In this document: piece by piece, positions 1 through 13,010 of the stretch
How the letters are laid out: each line of letters begins with the position of its first letter
How positions within the stretch are numbered: the first letter of the stretch is position 1
Assembly (NCBI GenBank): GCA_963682055.1
Contig: OY821743.1
Location: forward strand, 16,651,566-16,715,565
Source of the DNA: Primula veris
Lineage: Eukaryota; Streptophyta; Magnoliopsida; Ericales; Primulaceae
Direction: 5' to 3'
Length of the DNA stretch: 64,000 nucleotides
Position numbers and translations under genes: made by a program
Notes under the pieces: model-generated
Seen by the model: only the letters and a program-made list of their open reading frames with translations
Told to the model about the DNA's origin: nothing
Databases searched by the model: none

Positions 1-880
1 CACCTATTTTGATAAAATATAACTACCAAAATCTTTTTCATATATAGTTTAATTAAAATCGTTAAAAAATTTAGGTTTCATCCTATCATATAATATGAAA
101 ATGAAATTCACAGAGTATGAAAAAAAATCATATAAAATATCAGCTTCTCCCATTTGAACTGAACTCTCTCGTTCCATCTGTTATCTGCGAGCTGATTTAA
201 CGTTATGACAATATTAATTAAAAAAAATTCCGAAATCCCGATCCGATCCGGTCTCGACCCGATTTTTTTCTGACCCGATGTTGTCCTATTTCGAAAGATT
301 AGGATTTTTATTTCCAATCCCGATGGATTTACCGACCCGATAGAATTGTACTTGTTTATATTTATTAAAAAAAAAAAACTTACTCTTACATGTAGTCTAT
401 TTACTAAACAACACAATTTTATTTCTTTATGAGTTTTTTTGTTACATATGTTGTGTATTCATTTTAATTTTTAATAACTAAAATTATAACATTTTGTTCC
501 TGTTTTTAGTTTGAATTATATTATTGTTTATTTTTTATTAAAAATAATTATAATTAGTTGGCTTATTTGATAATCAATCTTATAAACAAATACAATATCA
601 AAATAGTATTATCCCACTTTTTGATTTTGTTTAAATCTAACGAACTTTTTAACAAAATTGTTAGTTATGTTGTAACTTTTTAACAATTTTTTTTTAGAAG
701 TATGAAGTATCAGGAAATCTCGTTTCGACATTTCGAGATCCTGAATTATCGGGAATCCATATTATCGGGACCCGACCATTTTCGGGTCTGCATCGAGACT
801 TTTAAATGACATCCAAAAACTATCGGATCGGGACACGTGTTTAAGTTTTTCGGATCGGATCAGATCCCGATTCCACCTGT
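1..880. other. AT-rich sequence with hAT-like remnant
   Basis: No gene is visible. Stretches at about 230-345 and 760-880 are unusually rich in the words gatccgatcc, cccgaccc and atcggatcgg. This resembles the subterminal sequence of non-autonomous hAT elements, and the right part ends in ttccacctg near 880, which looks like an inverted hAT terminus. I could not find a matching left end or an 8-bp target duplication, so this is a weak remnant call. Confidence 0.3.
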
Positions 881-2562
881 AAGTATCACAATCAGTGAGA
901 GACAAATATGAATGGAGTATACAGTATGTGAAAGTAGTAGTAAAAAAATAAAGTCGTTTTCCACGTATAACTAAGCCGTATAGGGACATTTGATGTTACG
1001 GGTATTAGAGAAAAGGTCAAATACAACAATTATGAAGTGATGAATAGATGATGACAATCACGTTCATACCCCATTATCATCCTCCTTATCTCATCTAACA
1101 ATCACTAGTCATGACTCGTCATTTTCCTTCTTCTCTCCTTCTGAAAAATGTCACTCCATAATTGGACATGCTTGTATTTGATTGACCTTAATAAAAATAA
1201 TTAACTTGTTTTGTTAATAATGATACAAATATGGGAAGATCCAATCTTAACATTTTTTGAGTTGCAATCTACAAAAGGTTATTTTCTTTGCTTACAAAAC
1301 TGTTCTAAAATTATTTTAAAATTTTCCTACAGAAAAAAAAAATACCATTTTCCTAAATTGTGGTAGTGCAAAAACACTTCTTTGTCACCTAAGGGATCCT
1401 CCCCTCGATAAAAGAAACGCCTATGTTTTCTTTAAATATGTAATTGAACTTTCAAAATTTGTTCTCACCCAAAGTAACAATGAGGACCAAATAACTTTTC
1501 CTGGGACAGGATGTTGTATGTAAAACATGATACAATATACTGAAAGACTACTAAGTACTAATAAGAGATATTCAGAATTGATGTTCAAAATAAAAATAAC
1601 TGTGTTCAAGTATATCCTTTACATGTTCAAGTTTTCCAAATAAAATACACGGCAATTTTTATAAAAAAACGATTAGATACGTATGTTGAATCCGTGATAC
1701 TCCCTTGATACTTTTATTTTTGTCCAGATATGACAAAGGTGAAATGAGCTTTTAGCCTTTTACCAAAGTTTAGAAAAGTTCAGTAAAAAAGATGTTAGAA
1801 GAGGTTAAAGAAGAAAAAGATTTACATGAGCTACTATGCACTAAAAATACACATGATCTATGTATTTTTTATACAGAAACTCAACATCGGCTGCAAATCT
1901 GACTCTTAATGAGTAGAATCAAACTATCCCGAAAAGATATATACATAAACATAAGCACGAAGATTCTACAATCAGTTTGCAAGCTGCAAGTACAAACGGA
2001 AATGATAAGAGACAGATTAAGCAGAACAAGCCTCAAAGGAGTCAAAACCAAAACATGAAATAAAATTACACTGAAAACAAGAGATGCTAGTGTTGTTGCA
2101 GATAATACTAGAACGGCTACAGTGACCATCTCGACAGTCCATTTTATTTTATTTTTGGCGTTTTAACAACTTTGAACACCACATACTACATTCAACATCA
2201 AAAAACGTATACTTAGATTAACTGAAAAAAAGAAACTATAGCAAACTTCACACCGCAAAAGAAGTTTCCTATATTTTCTTTTCAAAACGTTGACATGTGG
2301 GAGTTCGATCTGTAGTTTCAAAGTTATGAACCTAGCTTGACTTGTTAAAGTCTATTTTTTTTTCAGGATCATCTAATGCAAAATGGACAGTCGGGATGAG
2401 CCACTGCAGACTAAATAGTACTATCTGTATCGCAACAACCCCAGCCCTCAGAAAGAGACGCCATCGTTGTGTCAAAATTAGAGACAAAAAAATTTAAACA
2501 CCCATCTGATTTGCCGAACTAACCCCGTTTGACCATCGTCACATGATCACATCAGCGTGCTG
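881..2562. other. Intergenic, downstream of BBX21
   Basis: AT-rich sequence with no supported gene. The part next to 2562 should hold the 3' UTR and polyadenylation region of the BBX21 gene, which reads leftwards. A hydrophobic open frame on the minus strand (1881-2129) has no recognisable family and no splice context that I can see, so I do not call it a gene. Confidence 0.5.
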
Positions 2563-5041
2563 CTACCAGTAAATTCTAGATCTCTTAGGGGGGTTATTTA
2601 TCTCTGGGACAATGAAGCTATTATCATCTGACATCCACTTTTTGCTTGATTTGTTTGTACTAATCTCCTTGGCCTTGTAACCAACTTCGCCACCAAATGA
2701 TATATTTGAAGAAGGGTATGGAAATTGGTATGAGGGTGTAGGTGCTTGAGGAACCCAAATTCCAATGTTTTCCGGGGGTATTGAGCCGAAATTGTTACCC
2801 AAATCGGCGTCCCAAGTCGGTGAAAGATCGTCAGTCTGAAATTATTATTGAATTATTTAGTCCACTAAGAAGGAAATAAGAAAAATGTATGGGGTGTTTG
2901 CTACACGACTACTTTGGAAGGTCCAATCCAAATCCAGACCCATATTTGTGCAGTAACTGTAGTTTCTTGTTTATTCCGAAATATGAGACTATTCTGTACG
3001 TTAATGGTTTCGAACCACCCATTTAAAATTTTGATTTATGATCTTAAGAGAAGTATGCCAGAGAACTAGTAATATATTGGCTCTGTTTAGCAAGTATGCT
3101 ACTTTTGTGCTATTACTAGTAAGTATGAAAATTTGTTTGGCAACACACGCAAAAGTAATATATTAATTTTACTGAGTATAAAAAAGTATATATAAAGTAT
3201 AAGTTTGATGACTTTTTCTAATAAGTTTATGCTGCATCTAAATTGGATTTCTATTTTTTACTACTTTTAATGTATAAAATAGAGCCTTATGACTGAAGCA
3301 ATACTTATTTGAAAAGAGTATATTGCAAACCTTATTGAGGCCAAAAAAGGCAGCAGAGGAGGAATCGAGAAAGTCCTCGACTTGCCACCCTGGCATCTCC
3401 ATCAAGTACTGTGAAACACTTGTCAACTGGTTCTTGTCATTGTGTGAAAGCATTTTCTCACTATTTATTGACATATATGATGGATTCGAATTTGTATCTA
3501 ATTGAGCTGAGACTGGCTTGTGGATAGGCTTTAGATTTGGCACAACATTAATTAAGCTATTGGTAGAGGACGTTGTTGACGCAGATGATGGAGTATATAG
3601 AGAAGAGTTTGCGGAGAGCTTAACGCCTGTGAGGAGAAACCGGTTGTGCTTTTGAGTGTGTTCGTTCGCTTTGTGTATAGGAATGTCACAATCTTTACAC
3701 ATAATCGCCCTATCCTGTTGGCAGAACAGAAAAGCCCTCTTTTCCTGAATTGAAAAAAGGTATGGAAATCATAAAAACACATCTAACTGCTCCATATATC
3801 TAATCCTCCATGTCTAGAAGACTAGATCGAATCGAACCTAATTTGTTGAAGAAATAACCTAGTACAGTTTGGCTAATCCAGGTCAATTTCGGTTCCTCCT
3901 ATTATTTTTGTTATCTAAGCTTTCACAAATTCTTAACAGTTCACTAAATATCGTTAACAATCTGATCACTTTTGCGTATATCACTTGATAGTGTTATTTA
4001 GGACATTTAGTCATATCGCCAATATATTGTAAAGTATGTTACTGACTATTTCCAATAGGCATTTCCAATGCTCGATGTACTCAATTGACTTGTATTCATA
4101 TCGATCCGGATGATACCAATCAAAAAATTATTTCTAAGTTATTATCATGAATACTTATAAGCATAGAACTATGATAGTTACAACAAATTAATTCATCAAA
4201 CCATCCCTGAACATATTCTTATTCAGCTTATGAAAGTCATAATTCTATAAATCCGCATACTGAAAACAGATTCAGTAAACAGGAATCTAGCTACATCAGG
4301 TCAGCTAATACAACTATTACAGATATAGGTACAGAATCAAGCTAACTTAAGCCAATCCAAAAATTAACACGCCAATCCAGCTTACAAGACTCCCAACTCT
4401 ATCGGCTTATGTCAACGCAACAAAAATACTAATAAGATTATTTATACTAGTATAAAGTGATGGAACCAGGATTTGAATATGGGTGGAGCTGAATTTATGT
4501 TTAAATTTTATTGTAATTATGCGGGTGTCAACTTGTAAACAAAATATAAGGAAACATTTCGGATTTTTTTCATTATAACCCCTTTTAGACCATACCTAGT
4601 TCCTCCTGATAAAAAGCGAGAATCATTGATTAGTACATAAAAACATACTTAATTTCTAAAACCCTGAATTCTTAAGTATTGTTTAAGATTTGGTAACATT
4701 GAAGTTAAAAACAAATAGTAAAAAAAAATAACATCATGTAGCATATGTATTAGTATCATGTAGCATATATACCAATCTTTAAAAGTATTTTAGGGTCAGG
4801 GTTTTTGATAATTAAGTATCTTTTCATCATTTTTTCTGATATATATTATAAATACCTGACAGATATCGCATACGGGGAACTGGTTGGGTGAAGGTTGTAG
4901 GAGCGAGAAGCGGTGGTGTTTTCCAGCTAGTTTGTTGGCATGGTGGACACGGTGATCGCAGGCCGAGCATAGCACCGCCTCGTCCGCAGAGCAATACACC
5001 GCGGCTTCGTCTTTGGTGCACACATCACACTGAATCGTCAT
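2563..5041 (-). CDS. BBX21: Double B-box zinc-finger transcription factor, BBX21-like
   Basis: Three exons join cleanly in phase 0: 5041-4856, 3744-3331 and 2835-2563, with GT-AG introns of 1111 and 495 bp. The predicted protein has 290 aa. Residues 1-62 hold B-box 1 (CDVC at 5-8, then the C/H pattern to HHRFSLL). B-box 2 starts at C58 and spans the exon 1/2 junction (CDIC, FLFCQQDRA, CKDCDIPIH, ending HNRFLLTGVKLS). A mid-region motif YLMEMPGWQVEDFLD and the C-terminal GIWVPQ and KKWMSDD...VPEI...PP blocks match BBX21 of Arabidopsis (331 aa) better than BBX20, 22 or 24. Family knowledge: these nuclear proteins act with HY5 in light signalling and bind COP1 through a C-terminal VP motif; the VPE here fits. 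ATG 5041 is chosen because the B-box begins four residues later. Intron 1 holds a TE-like stretch near 4440-4620. Orthology is inferred by eye. Confidence 0.9.
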
Positions 5042-8000
5042 GTATATCAATATTTTTTTTTTCTTATCTATGATTCTTTTATTAGCTTGATTCAAGTCAA
5101 GAGAAAAAGATTGAACCTATCAGGAGACTAAAAAGCCAGAGGAAAGGGAGTGAGAGTTGCAAGTTGGTAGTAAAATATACTTGATATTAGTAAATATGAG
5201 ATTGTTTGCTAGTGTGTGAGAATTTAATATGTAAAGTAAAACAGTGACTTTGTACATAAGATATTAGATAGATATGAGAGAGGGAAAGTTGAGCAACATG
5301 GGCGTTGGCTTCTTTCCCATACTTGCGATTTGACCTGCCTCCCTGCTGGATTTCTGTATTTTGGCTATTTATTAAATGCTTTTTTCTATTTTTGAAATAC
5401 ATTTTTAAATTTGTTCTGTTCTGTTCTGTCCATATTTTGGTAAAAACATGATTGTGTGAATTTGACTTATAATCTTATAGAATGAACAGAGAAATGGTAA
5501 ATAGTTGCAAGTTCTAATTAACTATTTCATATTGCTCAAACTATACCTTATTTAAATCGAGCAAATGTAGTCTACTTTTTTAGTAACTCGTAAATTAACA
5601 TCTCTTTATCATCTCCAACGTTTACATTTTATTGGTGGCTGCCCCCATACCTTGGCGAGAGTCGCTATCTCCATGATTCTCCATCTTGGATGACTCCCAA
5701 CTTCGGCAATTTAAAATTCAAAAAGTACCTATTTCTTTCTACTACTTACGAACCTCCCATTCATCATCTTCGACGACCACTTAGTGACCGATCGAGCCGG
5801 GGTTATGAGGTCTGCAGTGTACATGGATGGAGGGCGGACTTGGTTTTTATATTTGATATTTCTATTTTTACTTTAGTTGAACTAATTGTTATTTATTTTT
5901 TATTTGTCATGTTCGACTACTTGTAATCTTCCACTAGAGCTAATTTCGGTACGGCATGTGGTTGCTCATCTTGAATTTACACGGAAACTCCATGTTTGGT
6001 GCCTGGAGTTGCAATGCAACCATTAGTCCCGTTCTAGTAATGAGGGGTAAATCGTATAACGATCTATAGTTGGGTGATCCGAAACGGAACATAATATATA
6101 TCCTGGTCCACTCTTTTTTTTATTATTCAGTTAAAAATAACATTTCGTTTTACATCATTACATCATGCCTGTTCCCATGACTAGCTATGAGACATCTGGT
6201 AAGATATTATAAATAAATGAAATCTTAAACTAAAAAAGATTTCGAAGAGATTTTAGATACTTGAAAAAAGAAACCGTTCTGCAAAATAAAAATAAAAATA
6301 AAAAATCATAAGAAATGAACATTTTTTTTGTTAAGTACAATTGTTTATAAAATTCGCTTCTATTACACTTTATTTATTTCTCTAGAACACGTCAAAAATT
6401 TGTAGATGAGTTACCTGGCAGTAGCTAGCTACGGTGTGCAAAAGTCGGTTCACAGTTTTATTTAAAAACACAAGTCGTGCCGATAAGAAGTAATTGATCC
6501 GATTTTGAATCGGTTTAGACTAAATTAATGATTGAAATCAAAGGAAACCAAACTAACCATAATTTTTGAGCCAGGGCAAAACATGTTTTGAGTATTAGGA
6601 AAGGCAAAAAAACCAATTAAAAACGAACGCCTATCTTATTCCTATATGTGCTTGGGTATGTGTATTGAGTTGTGCCCTAGTCGTTTAAGAGAATGTGATG
6701 AGAAAAGAAGATTAAATTATATAATTAATAAGAAAATAAATGAGATACCAGAACAATTAATTGAAGGGAGGGTGAAAAAAAAATAGTTAAGACTTCCATT
6801 ATTCATTACTTAATCATAAATCTTAAAAAAAAAAAAAAGTAAGAGGGCATTTACTAGAGCTACGAATTCTGAAGGAAAACTCTGGGAAACATTAGATTAA
6901 AGTACTGTTTCAACTTTTTGAAAATAAAAGTGTTTCAACTTGTAGGTTATGACAAATGACGTTTCAAAAATTACAGGAGACAATATGATTATACTATAAT
7001 AATAATAATAAGTGAATTCAAAAAAAATTTATACTGTCAAATTTTACATTTTTTTTTTAAATTACTCTTATATTTTTTTATTAATTAACGTAATGCTACT
7101 CTTATAAATAATAGAAAAATTAAAAACTAATTAATCTTGTTTATTCCTCTTTTAACAATTCAATTTTTTTTTAAGTATTCTAATCTTATATATATATTTT
7201 TTATTGTATATATATCCACCAGTGTTAGGCTAGTGCCTAGTGGCTAGAACTTAGGCTCTCAATTGGTAGAAATTTTGTAGGTATGTGGTAAAATAATTGG
7301 TCTCTAACGGAAACAAATGCTTTTCCGTTAAAAAAAATCACTTTTGGATTAAAAAAATAAATTTAATTAAACAGATTTTGTTTTTAGTTAAAAAAAATTG
7401 TAATAGATTTGTAATTTTTTTCATATTTAAAACTATTTATTTGTGTTTCTATAGAAAAAAAAAATGTTTTAAATACGTTTTTATAATTAAGGTGAATAAT
7501 AAAAAGATAGGATCTAAGTGTGATGTGAAATTTGAAAGTGATCTTGTAAAAATATGTTTTTGGTGGAGTACGGAATTAATAAGATCTTGACACCCTAAAA
7601 ATGGTTTGCCGACATCTAATTTGGATTTATTATAGAAAATAATCTTTGGTTTAATAAAGAAAAGAAGTTAATTCACTAGATACGTCAGGTCTGACGCAAG
7701 GGTAAACAATTTAGAATGTGATTAGTGGAAGTTAGAGCTAGATTTTCACGATAGATTATAATTATATTACTTATAAAGATTGATAAAGACAGTTAATTAC
7801 CACTACTAGATGGAGTACTAATTAACAAGACGTGACATAGATTAGTGGGCGAAGGTTTGGATTATCTGAATAATGGTGACACACGTGGGTTGTACTTGTG
7901 CCCCATTTGATGGATATATAATATATTTGTAAACAATTTTTTTAAATTGGAATCTAGTCTTAATGAAAGTTGGGATCATGATTTTCATGCGTTCATCTTA

Positions 8001-9329
8001 AGCAATGAGCTATACTTAATGAAACTAAACTTCTTTTGTCTAAAAGTGAGAAAATACTTATTAAGTGGTCATCATTATAATAAAACGTCAAAATAAAATT
8101 AAAATGCGTGTTGCTAAAATGAGTGTCAATAAATTTTTAAAGAACATATGTTCGAATTTTCAAGTGGTGTTACACAGTTTCAGTTGTAACTGAAATATTT
8201 TCGGTTGTAATTTAAAGTTTCTGACGGAGTTAATAAATAAAACGTAAAAATAAATACAAGATGTTTGATTACGGCGTTCGATCGAGTCTACTTCTCCGGA
8301 GCTCTTGCTCATATTAATGATATTAAGAAAACTTACAATGTAATGTTTGACTCAAAATTTACAATATCATGACTCACTCACTTATAGACATATCTCACAC
8401 TGCTTCTAACTCTCAACTATCACTCATAAATTTAATTGCACCCCGCCATTAATATTCTATCACCACAATATTATACATTCAGACATTGTGTATATATATA
8501 TATATATATATATATGTGTATCTTTCTATATTTCTCTTTCAATATATTACACACATTATATAATTATCGCACACATACATATACACCTAAATAAGTCTCT
8601 AATTCCACAAGAGATTGTTTCATAATCAATAAGATATATTTCTGAATAATATCTTCTAATTTAGTCTTCAACATCTTTCCTTTTAACTTTTGAAAGATCT
8701 TTCTCGCTTCCTTAAACTACTCAAGAGATCATTATAATTTTTATTTGTTTTTTTTATTGTTTATCTTGATTTGACTGTAATATACTTTTCAGTATCTTTC
8801 TTTCCATAACACGTTATTTCATGCTTATCATATCTGTACAAATAAGATCTAAAAATATGAAATATATATTTTACTATGCATTTTGCTAATATTCGTAAAG
8901 TTGTAAAAGCGTACTATTGTAGGAGATGGGTCGCAAGTTTAACAACCTTACTGACCCATCGTATTCAATCCATTGACCCACCCATCCATTTAATATGGTT
9001 GACCACTACCCTAAACCAACAAAATCAACAAACCACCACATGTTACCTTCCCCAAACTCTCGAGTGCTGTTATTTGCCGATGTCCTATTGTTTCCCTGAC
9101 ACTCAAAGCGCTCAACTATTTCAAACAGAATCATATAGTTACACCATCATTCTTACCCTCCCATTCCTTTTCCAAGTCCCATTTCGATATGTATGCATTT
9201 CAATACATACATACATACGAATGAATGTATATATGTATTTAATATGTTTAGATATAAATATTTACATGTCAATATATATATACAAATGAACGTATATATG
9301 TATTTAATATGTTTAGATGTATGTAAATA
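5042..9329. other. Intergenic, upstream of BBX21
   Basis: This should contain the BBX21 promoter and 5' UTR (next to 5042, reading leftwards), but I find no convincing TATA box or light-response element. The rest is AT-rich with scattered homopolymers. Short open frames at 5690-5926 and 7297-7590 have no recognisable family. A TA microsatellite lies at about 8487-8515. Confidence 0.5.
8487..8515. repeat. (TA)n microsatellite
   Basis: A run of alternating T and A, about 14 dinucleotides long, within AT-rich intergenic sequence. Confidence 0.8.
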
Positions 9330-9567
9330 CTCTCCGTCCTATATTGTCGAGGCTATACGAAACTACGCGTAATTTTAAACGACAACTAACTTATATCTAA
9401 GTTGTCGAAATCGATTTATTCAAAATTTAATCACATAGTTCAAAATTTAAATGTTAAACTATATGATCAAATTTAAAAATTTATATTTTAACAAATAAGA
9501 AACGAGATTTTTCCTACCAAACTTGCATGTACAAATGTATCGCCCAAATAATTTAGGAGGGAGTGAG
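9330..9567. mobile_element. Stowaway-type MITE
   Basis: The left end ctctccgtcctatattgtc and the inverted right end (complement of aattatttaggaggga..., at 9549-9567) form imperfect terminal inverted repeats of the ctccctccgtcc type that marks Tc1/mariner-derived Stowaway MITEs. Both ends are flanked by TA (9328-9329 and 9568-9569), the expected 2-bp target. The length of about 238 bp is usual. There is no coding capacity. Confidence 0.65.
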
Positions 9568-9692
9568 TATGTATTTAAAATCATTATTTACATATGTATG
9601 TATGAATTGATAGGTTTGAAAATAATTTAGGAGGGAGTGAGTATGTATTTAAAATCATATTTACATATGTCTGTATGAATTGATATGTTTGA
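9547..9692. repeat. 74-bp direct duplication over the MITE 3' end
   Basis: Two copies begin with aataatttaggagggagtga at 9547 and 9621, a period of 74 bp, and differ at a few positions. The first copy includes the right end of the Stowaway MITE, so the duplication happened after the MITE inserted. Confidence 0.75.
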
Positions 9693-11479
9693 CTGTGTAT
9701 GTATATGTGTGTTTATATATTTATACTTGTTATATACCTATTTTATTATAGATTTTTAGTTCCATTAAATCTAGACCGTTTGATCGTTTTATCTTATCCA
9801 ACAGCTAGGACTTTAGATTATTAACTTCAGATGTTAAATCATTAATTACAATTCAAAAGACCAATATGTTCCATCCAAAACATCACTAGGCCGACAAATT
9901 TATAATAAAATAAACATTGTCATTGGTTGATGGTAATAAAAGAAAAAAAATTGTAGATGATGCTAAAAAAAAAATACAGTATTTCCGGTATAATAAAAAT
10001 ATATTCCTCCTCCTACTACAAAATAATGGTAGATGGTCAAATATTGTCAAAAACCTGTTAAATATTTAAAAAATTATCACAAATTTTTTAAAGATCGACT
10101 AAATTAAACCGTCACAAAGTCGTTATAAAAACCATCACTAAATAGTTCGTCACGAAATTAGCCTTACTAGTTCCAATTACTATTTTACTCACTTCTTTTC
10201 TAGTGTTCTCCCTCTCTTTCCCTCTCCTTTTTCTGTCAAATGAATATTAAGTTTACATTGAATGATCCCATAAGTTATTTATAAATAAAGAGTGAAACAA
10301 GAATAACAGAAAATTCGAGTGGAAAATTTTAGGACCTGAGGAAATTTTGTTAAAGTATGTGAGGATAAACTAAATAGAGTCTTACTTGCATAAATATAAT
10401 GAAGTACTTCCTAAGAGTGGAAACGATATCGGGGAACGAAATGGAAAATGAAAACGAGAAACGTAAAAAAATAAAAATAACTTTACACGTGAAATATAGC
10501 AGTTGTGAAACAAGAAACTAAAGTAAGCGCGATTGTTTAGATGGAAAACGAGTTTCCGACAACTATACGCTTTCAGAGCTTATATGGTTTTCTAGCATTA
10601 TTATATTCTTAATTACGTACATTTAGTTTCTTATACCACTTGAAAAAAGATATATCGAATCTTAACTTGTAAAATAATACTCTATGTATATAGGAAGAAA
10701 TTTAAGTCTGATACCCTCTTAAAACAATTATTAGGTTTTAATACCCATTTTATTTTTTATTAGCATGAGTTAGACTATTCAAAATATTTTAATTTGGTTT
10801 TGCTAATTGCTATCCTCTATTCTAAATATAAAAGGGATACAAAATATATTTTATCTCATTAAGCAAAAACAATTTCTCTCTACAATCCCATATACGTGTA
10901 TAGATCATTTCTCATATATATCATACTATTAATATAACCCAAACCAAACATTTTGAGGCTGTCAAATTTTGTCCAAATTTTTTAAAAATACCCTCACTCT
11001 AATATTGTAATTACTCTTAAAAGTCATCATTCAATTCAAATACATAAATAACTTAAAAAATGTTATTTTTCACAAATTTATATTCAAAACAAAATCGTTT
11101 TGTATTTTTTATAAGAGTAAAATATTATTTTACTATTTATATACGATTGTTAATTAATTATATTTAATCATTTAATATTTATATTTTAAAAAAAATATTA
11201 AGTTTATTTGTCGGGATCATATCTATGTTATTACGTATCGCACACGTAACGAGTCGGCAATGATTACTAATATATATATATATTCGTTCCTTCAGTATAT
11301 CAGTCTCTCCAGTAGTTTTCAATGGCGGTGGGTTTGGAACACTAGCCCCTGTTTTTTGCTTTTGTGGAGATGAGGAACAAAAAAATTATTACAGGGACCA
11401 GATTTGTGAATTTAATGAAATATTATTAATTGCATTTAGGTCCAAAACTTTAATATTAACTTGACAGCAGACATTAAAT
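9693..11479. other. AT-rich intergenic sequence
   Basis: No gene. The stretch at about 10010-10165 has repeated words of the type gtcacaaa, gtcactaaa and cgtcacgaaa after ctactacaaaataatgg. This resembles the terminal and subterminal sequence of CACTA elements, but no second end was found. A similar patch occurs at about 35335-35490. Confidence 0.35.
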
Positions 11480-13010
11480 TTTTGAATCAAACTTTAATGA
11501 TTGAACCGATATGTATGTATTAGACTGTCCAATAAAATACTCATTACACTGCCTAATAAATTACTCATTAGTGAATTATATTATCAAAAAAATTGTCAAA
11601 TGCATTAGACTGTCCAATAAATTACTTAGTAGACTATCTAATAAACCGCATTAGATTAATCGTCTATTGGATTGTCAAAAATATTGTATTAAATTGTTAA
11701 AAAATTTGAAATTTGATTTTTTTTGAATTTTTCTAAAAACTACTTTTTTTAGATTTTTGTGTAGATTTTTTTTGTATTATATTGTCATAAAAATGACATT
11801 AGATTGTCAAAAATTTGTATTAGATTGTCAAAATATTTGAATTAGATCGTCAAATTTTTTTATATTAGATTGTCAAAAAAATTATATTACACTGTCAAAA
11901 TTTTATATTATAATGTGATGAAAATTCTATTAGATTCTCAAAATATTTATATTAGATTTTGAAAAAAATCATGTTAGATTATCATTTTTTTTTATTAGAT
12001 TGTTAAAAATTCTATATAAGGTTTATTAGATTGTCAAAAAAATTGTATTAGATTGTCATTTGTTTTGTATTAGATTATCATTTTTTTTATATTAGATTGT
12101 CAAAAAAAACTATTTGATTGGCATTTTTTTTTGTATTATGTTATCGATTTTTATGTACTTATCAAAAGAATAGTATTAGATTGTCAATGTTTTTGTATTA
12201 AATTATCAAAAAATTTGTATTAGATTTTCAAAAAAAATGCTTTTAATTTTTTGTTGGATTTTTGTAAAAAAATAGTTTTTTTGATTTTTTTCCAAATTTT
12301 CTATATTTTATATTTTTTCTGGATTTTTCAAAAAATTTATGGTTTTTTTTTTCTATTATTTTTTTCTTTTTTATTTCCTTTTTAGTCAACACCGAAATCC
12401 GACGGTCAATACCAGAAATCGACAGTCAACGCCGGAGACCGATCAATGGTATTGGTTAATATTTACAGTAACTATTTTGTAAAGGGTACTAACTCTTAAA
12501 TTAGTAGTTTTATAAGGTACCGACCTAAAAAAAATGTATTAGATTAACAAATAAATTATATTAAATTTTCAAAAAAAATGTATTAGATTGTCAAAAAAAA
12601 ATTATATTAGATTGTACAAATTTTGTATTAGATAGTCAAAAAAACTGTATCGGATTGTCAAAAAAATTGTTTTGGATTTTTCTGATTTTTTTTTTGGCTT
12701 TTTTATAGAATTTTTAATTTTTTTCCAATTTTTTCTTTCCAAATTTTCTACATTTTATAATTTTTCTGGATCTTTTTATATATTTTTTCTTGATTTTTAT
12801 TTTTATTATTATTTTCTATTTTTTTTTTATTTTTCGGTCAACGACGGAATCCGACGATCAACGCTGGAGACCGACGGTCAACGTCGAAGTCCGACAATCA
12901 ACGTCGCAGACCGATCAATGGTCTTGGTCAAACTTTTATTTGGTCAAATGTGTTAACCTTATGTAAATATGTTGGGTTTAAATTAATAGTTTCAAAATAT
13001 ATCCGTCTCC
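11480..13010. repeat. Degenerate attagattgtcaaaa minisatellite plus duplicated ggtcaacg block
   Basis: From about 11520 to 12240, and again from 12530 to 12665, variants of tattagattgtcaaaaaa recur every 20-30 bp with variable A/T spacers. Each run is followed by T-rich sequence (ttttctggatttttc) and then by a block with the words ccgacggtcaac, gagaccgatcaatgg and ttggtca (12388-12452 and 12835-12935). The whole is an older long unit present in two unequal copies. The open frame 12672-12956 within it is a low-complexity phenylalanine-rich artefact. The element type is not identified. Confidence 0.6.

Noticed and set aside
1881..2129. Hydrophobic 82-aa minus-strand ORF downstream of BBX21
   Set aside because: No similarity recognised and no splice sites linking it to BBX21; probably the chance reverse of A-rich sequence.
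8876..9289. 137-aa plus-strand ORF
   Set aside because: No recognisable domain, skewed composition, ends in TA-rich repeats.
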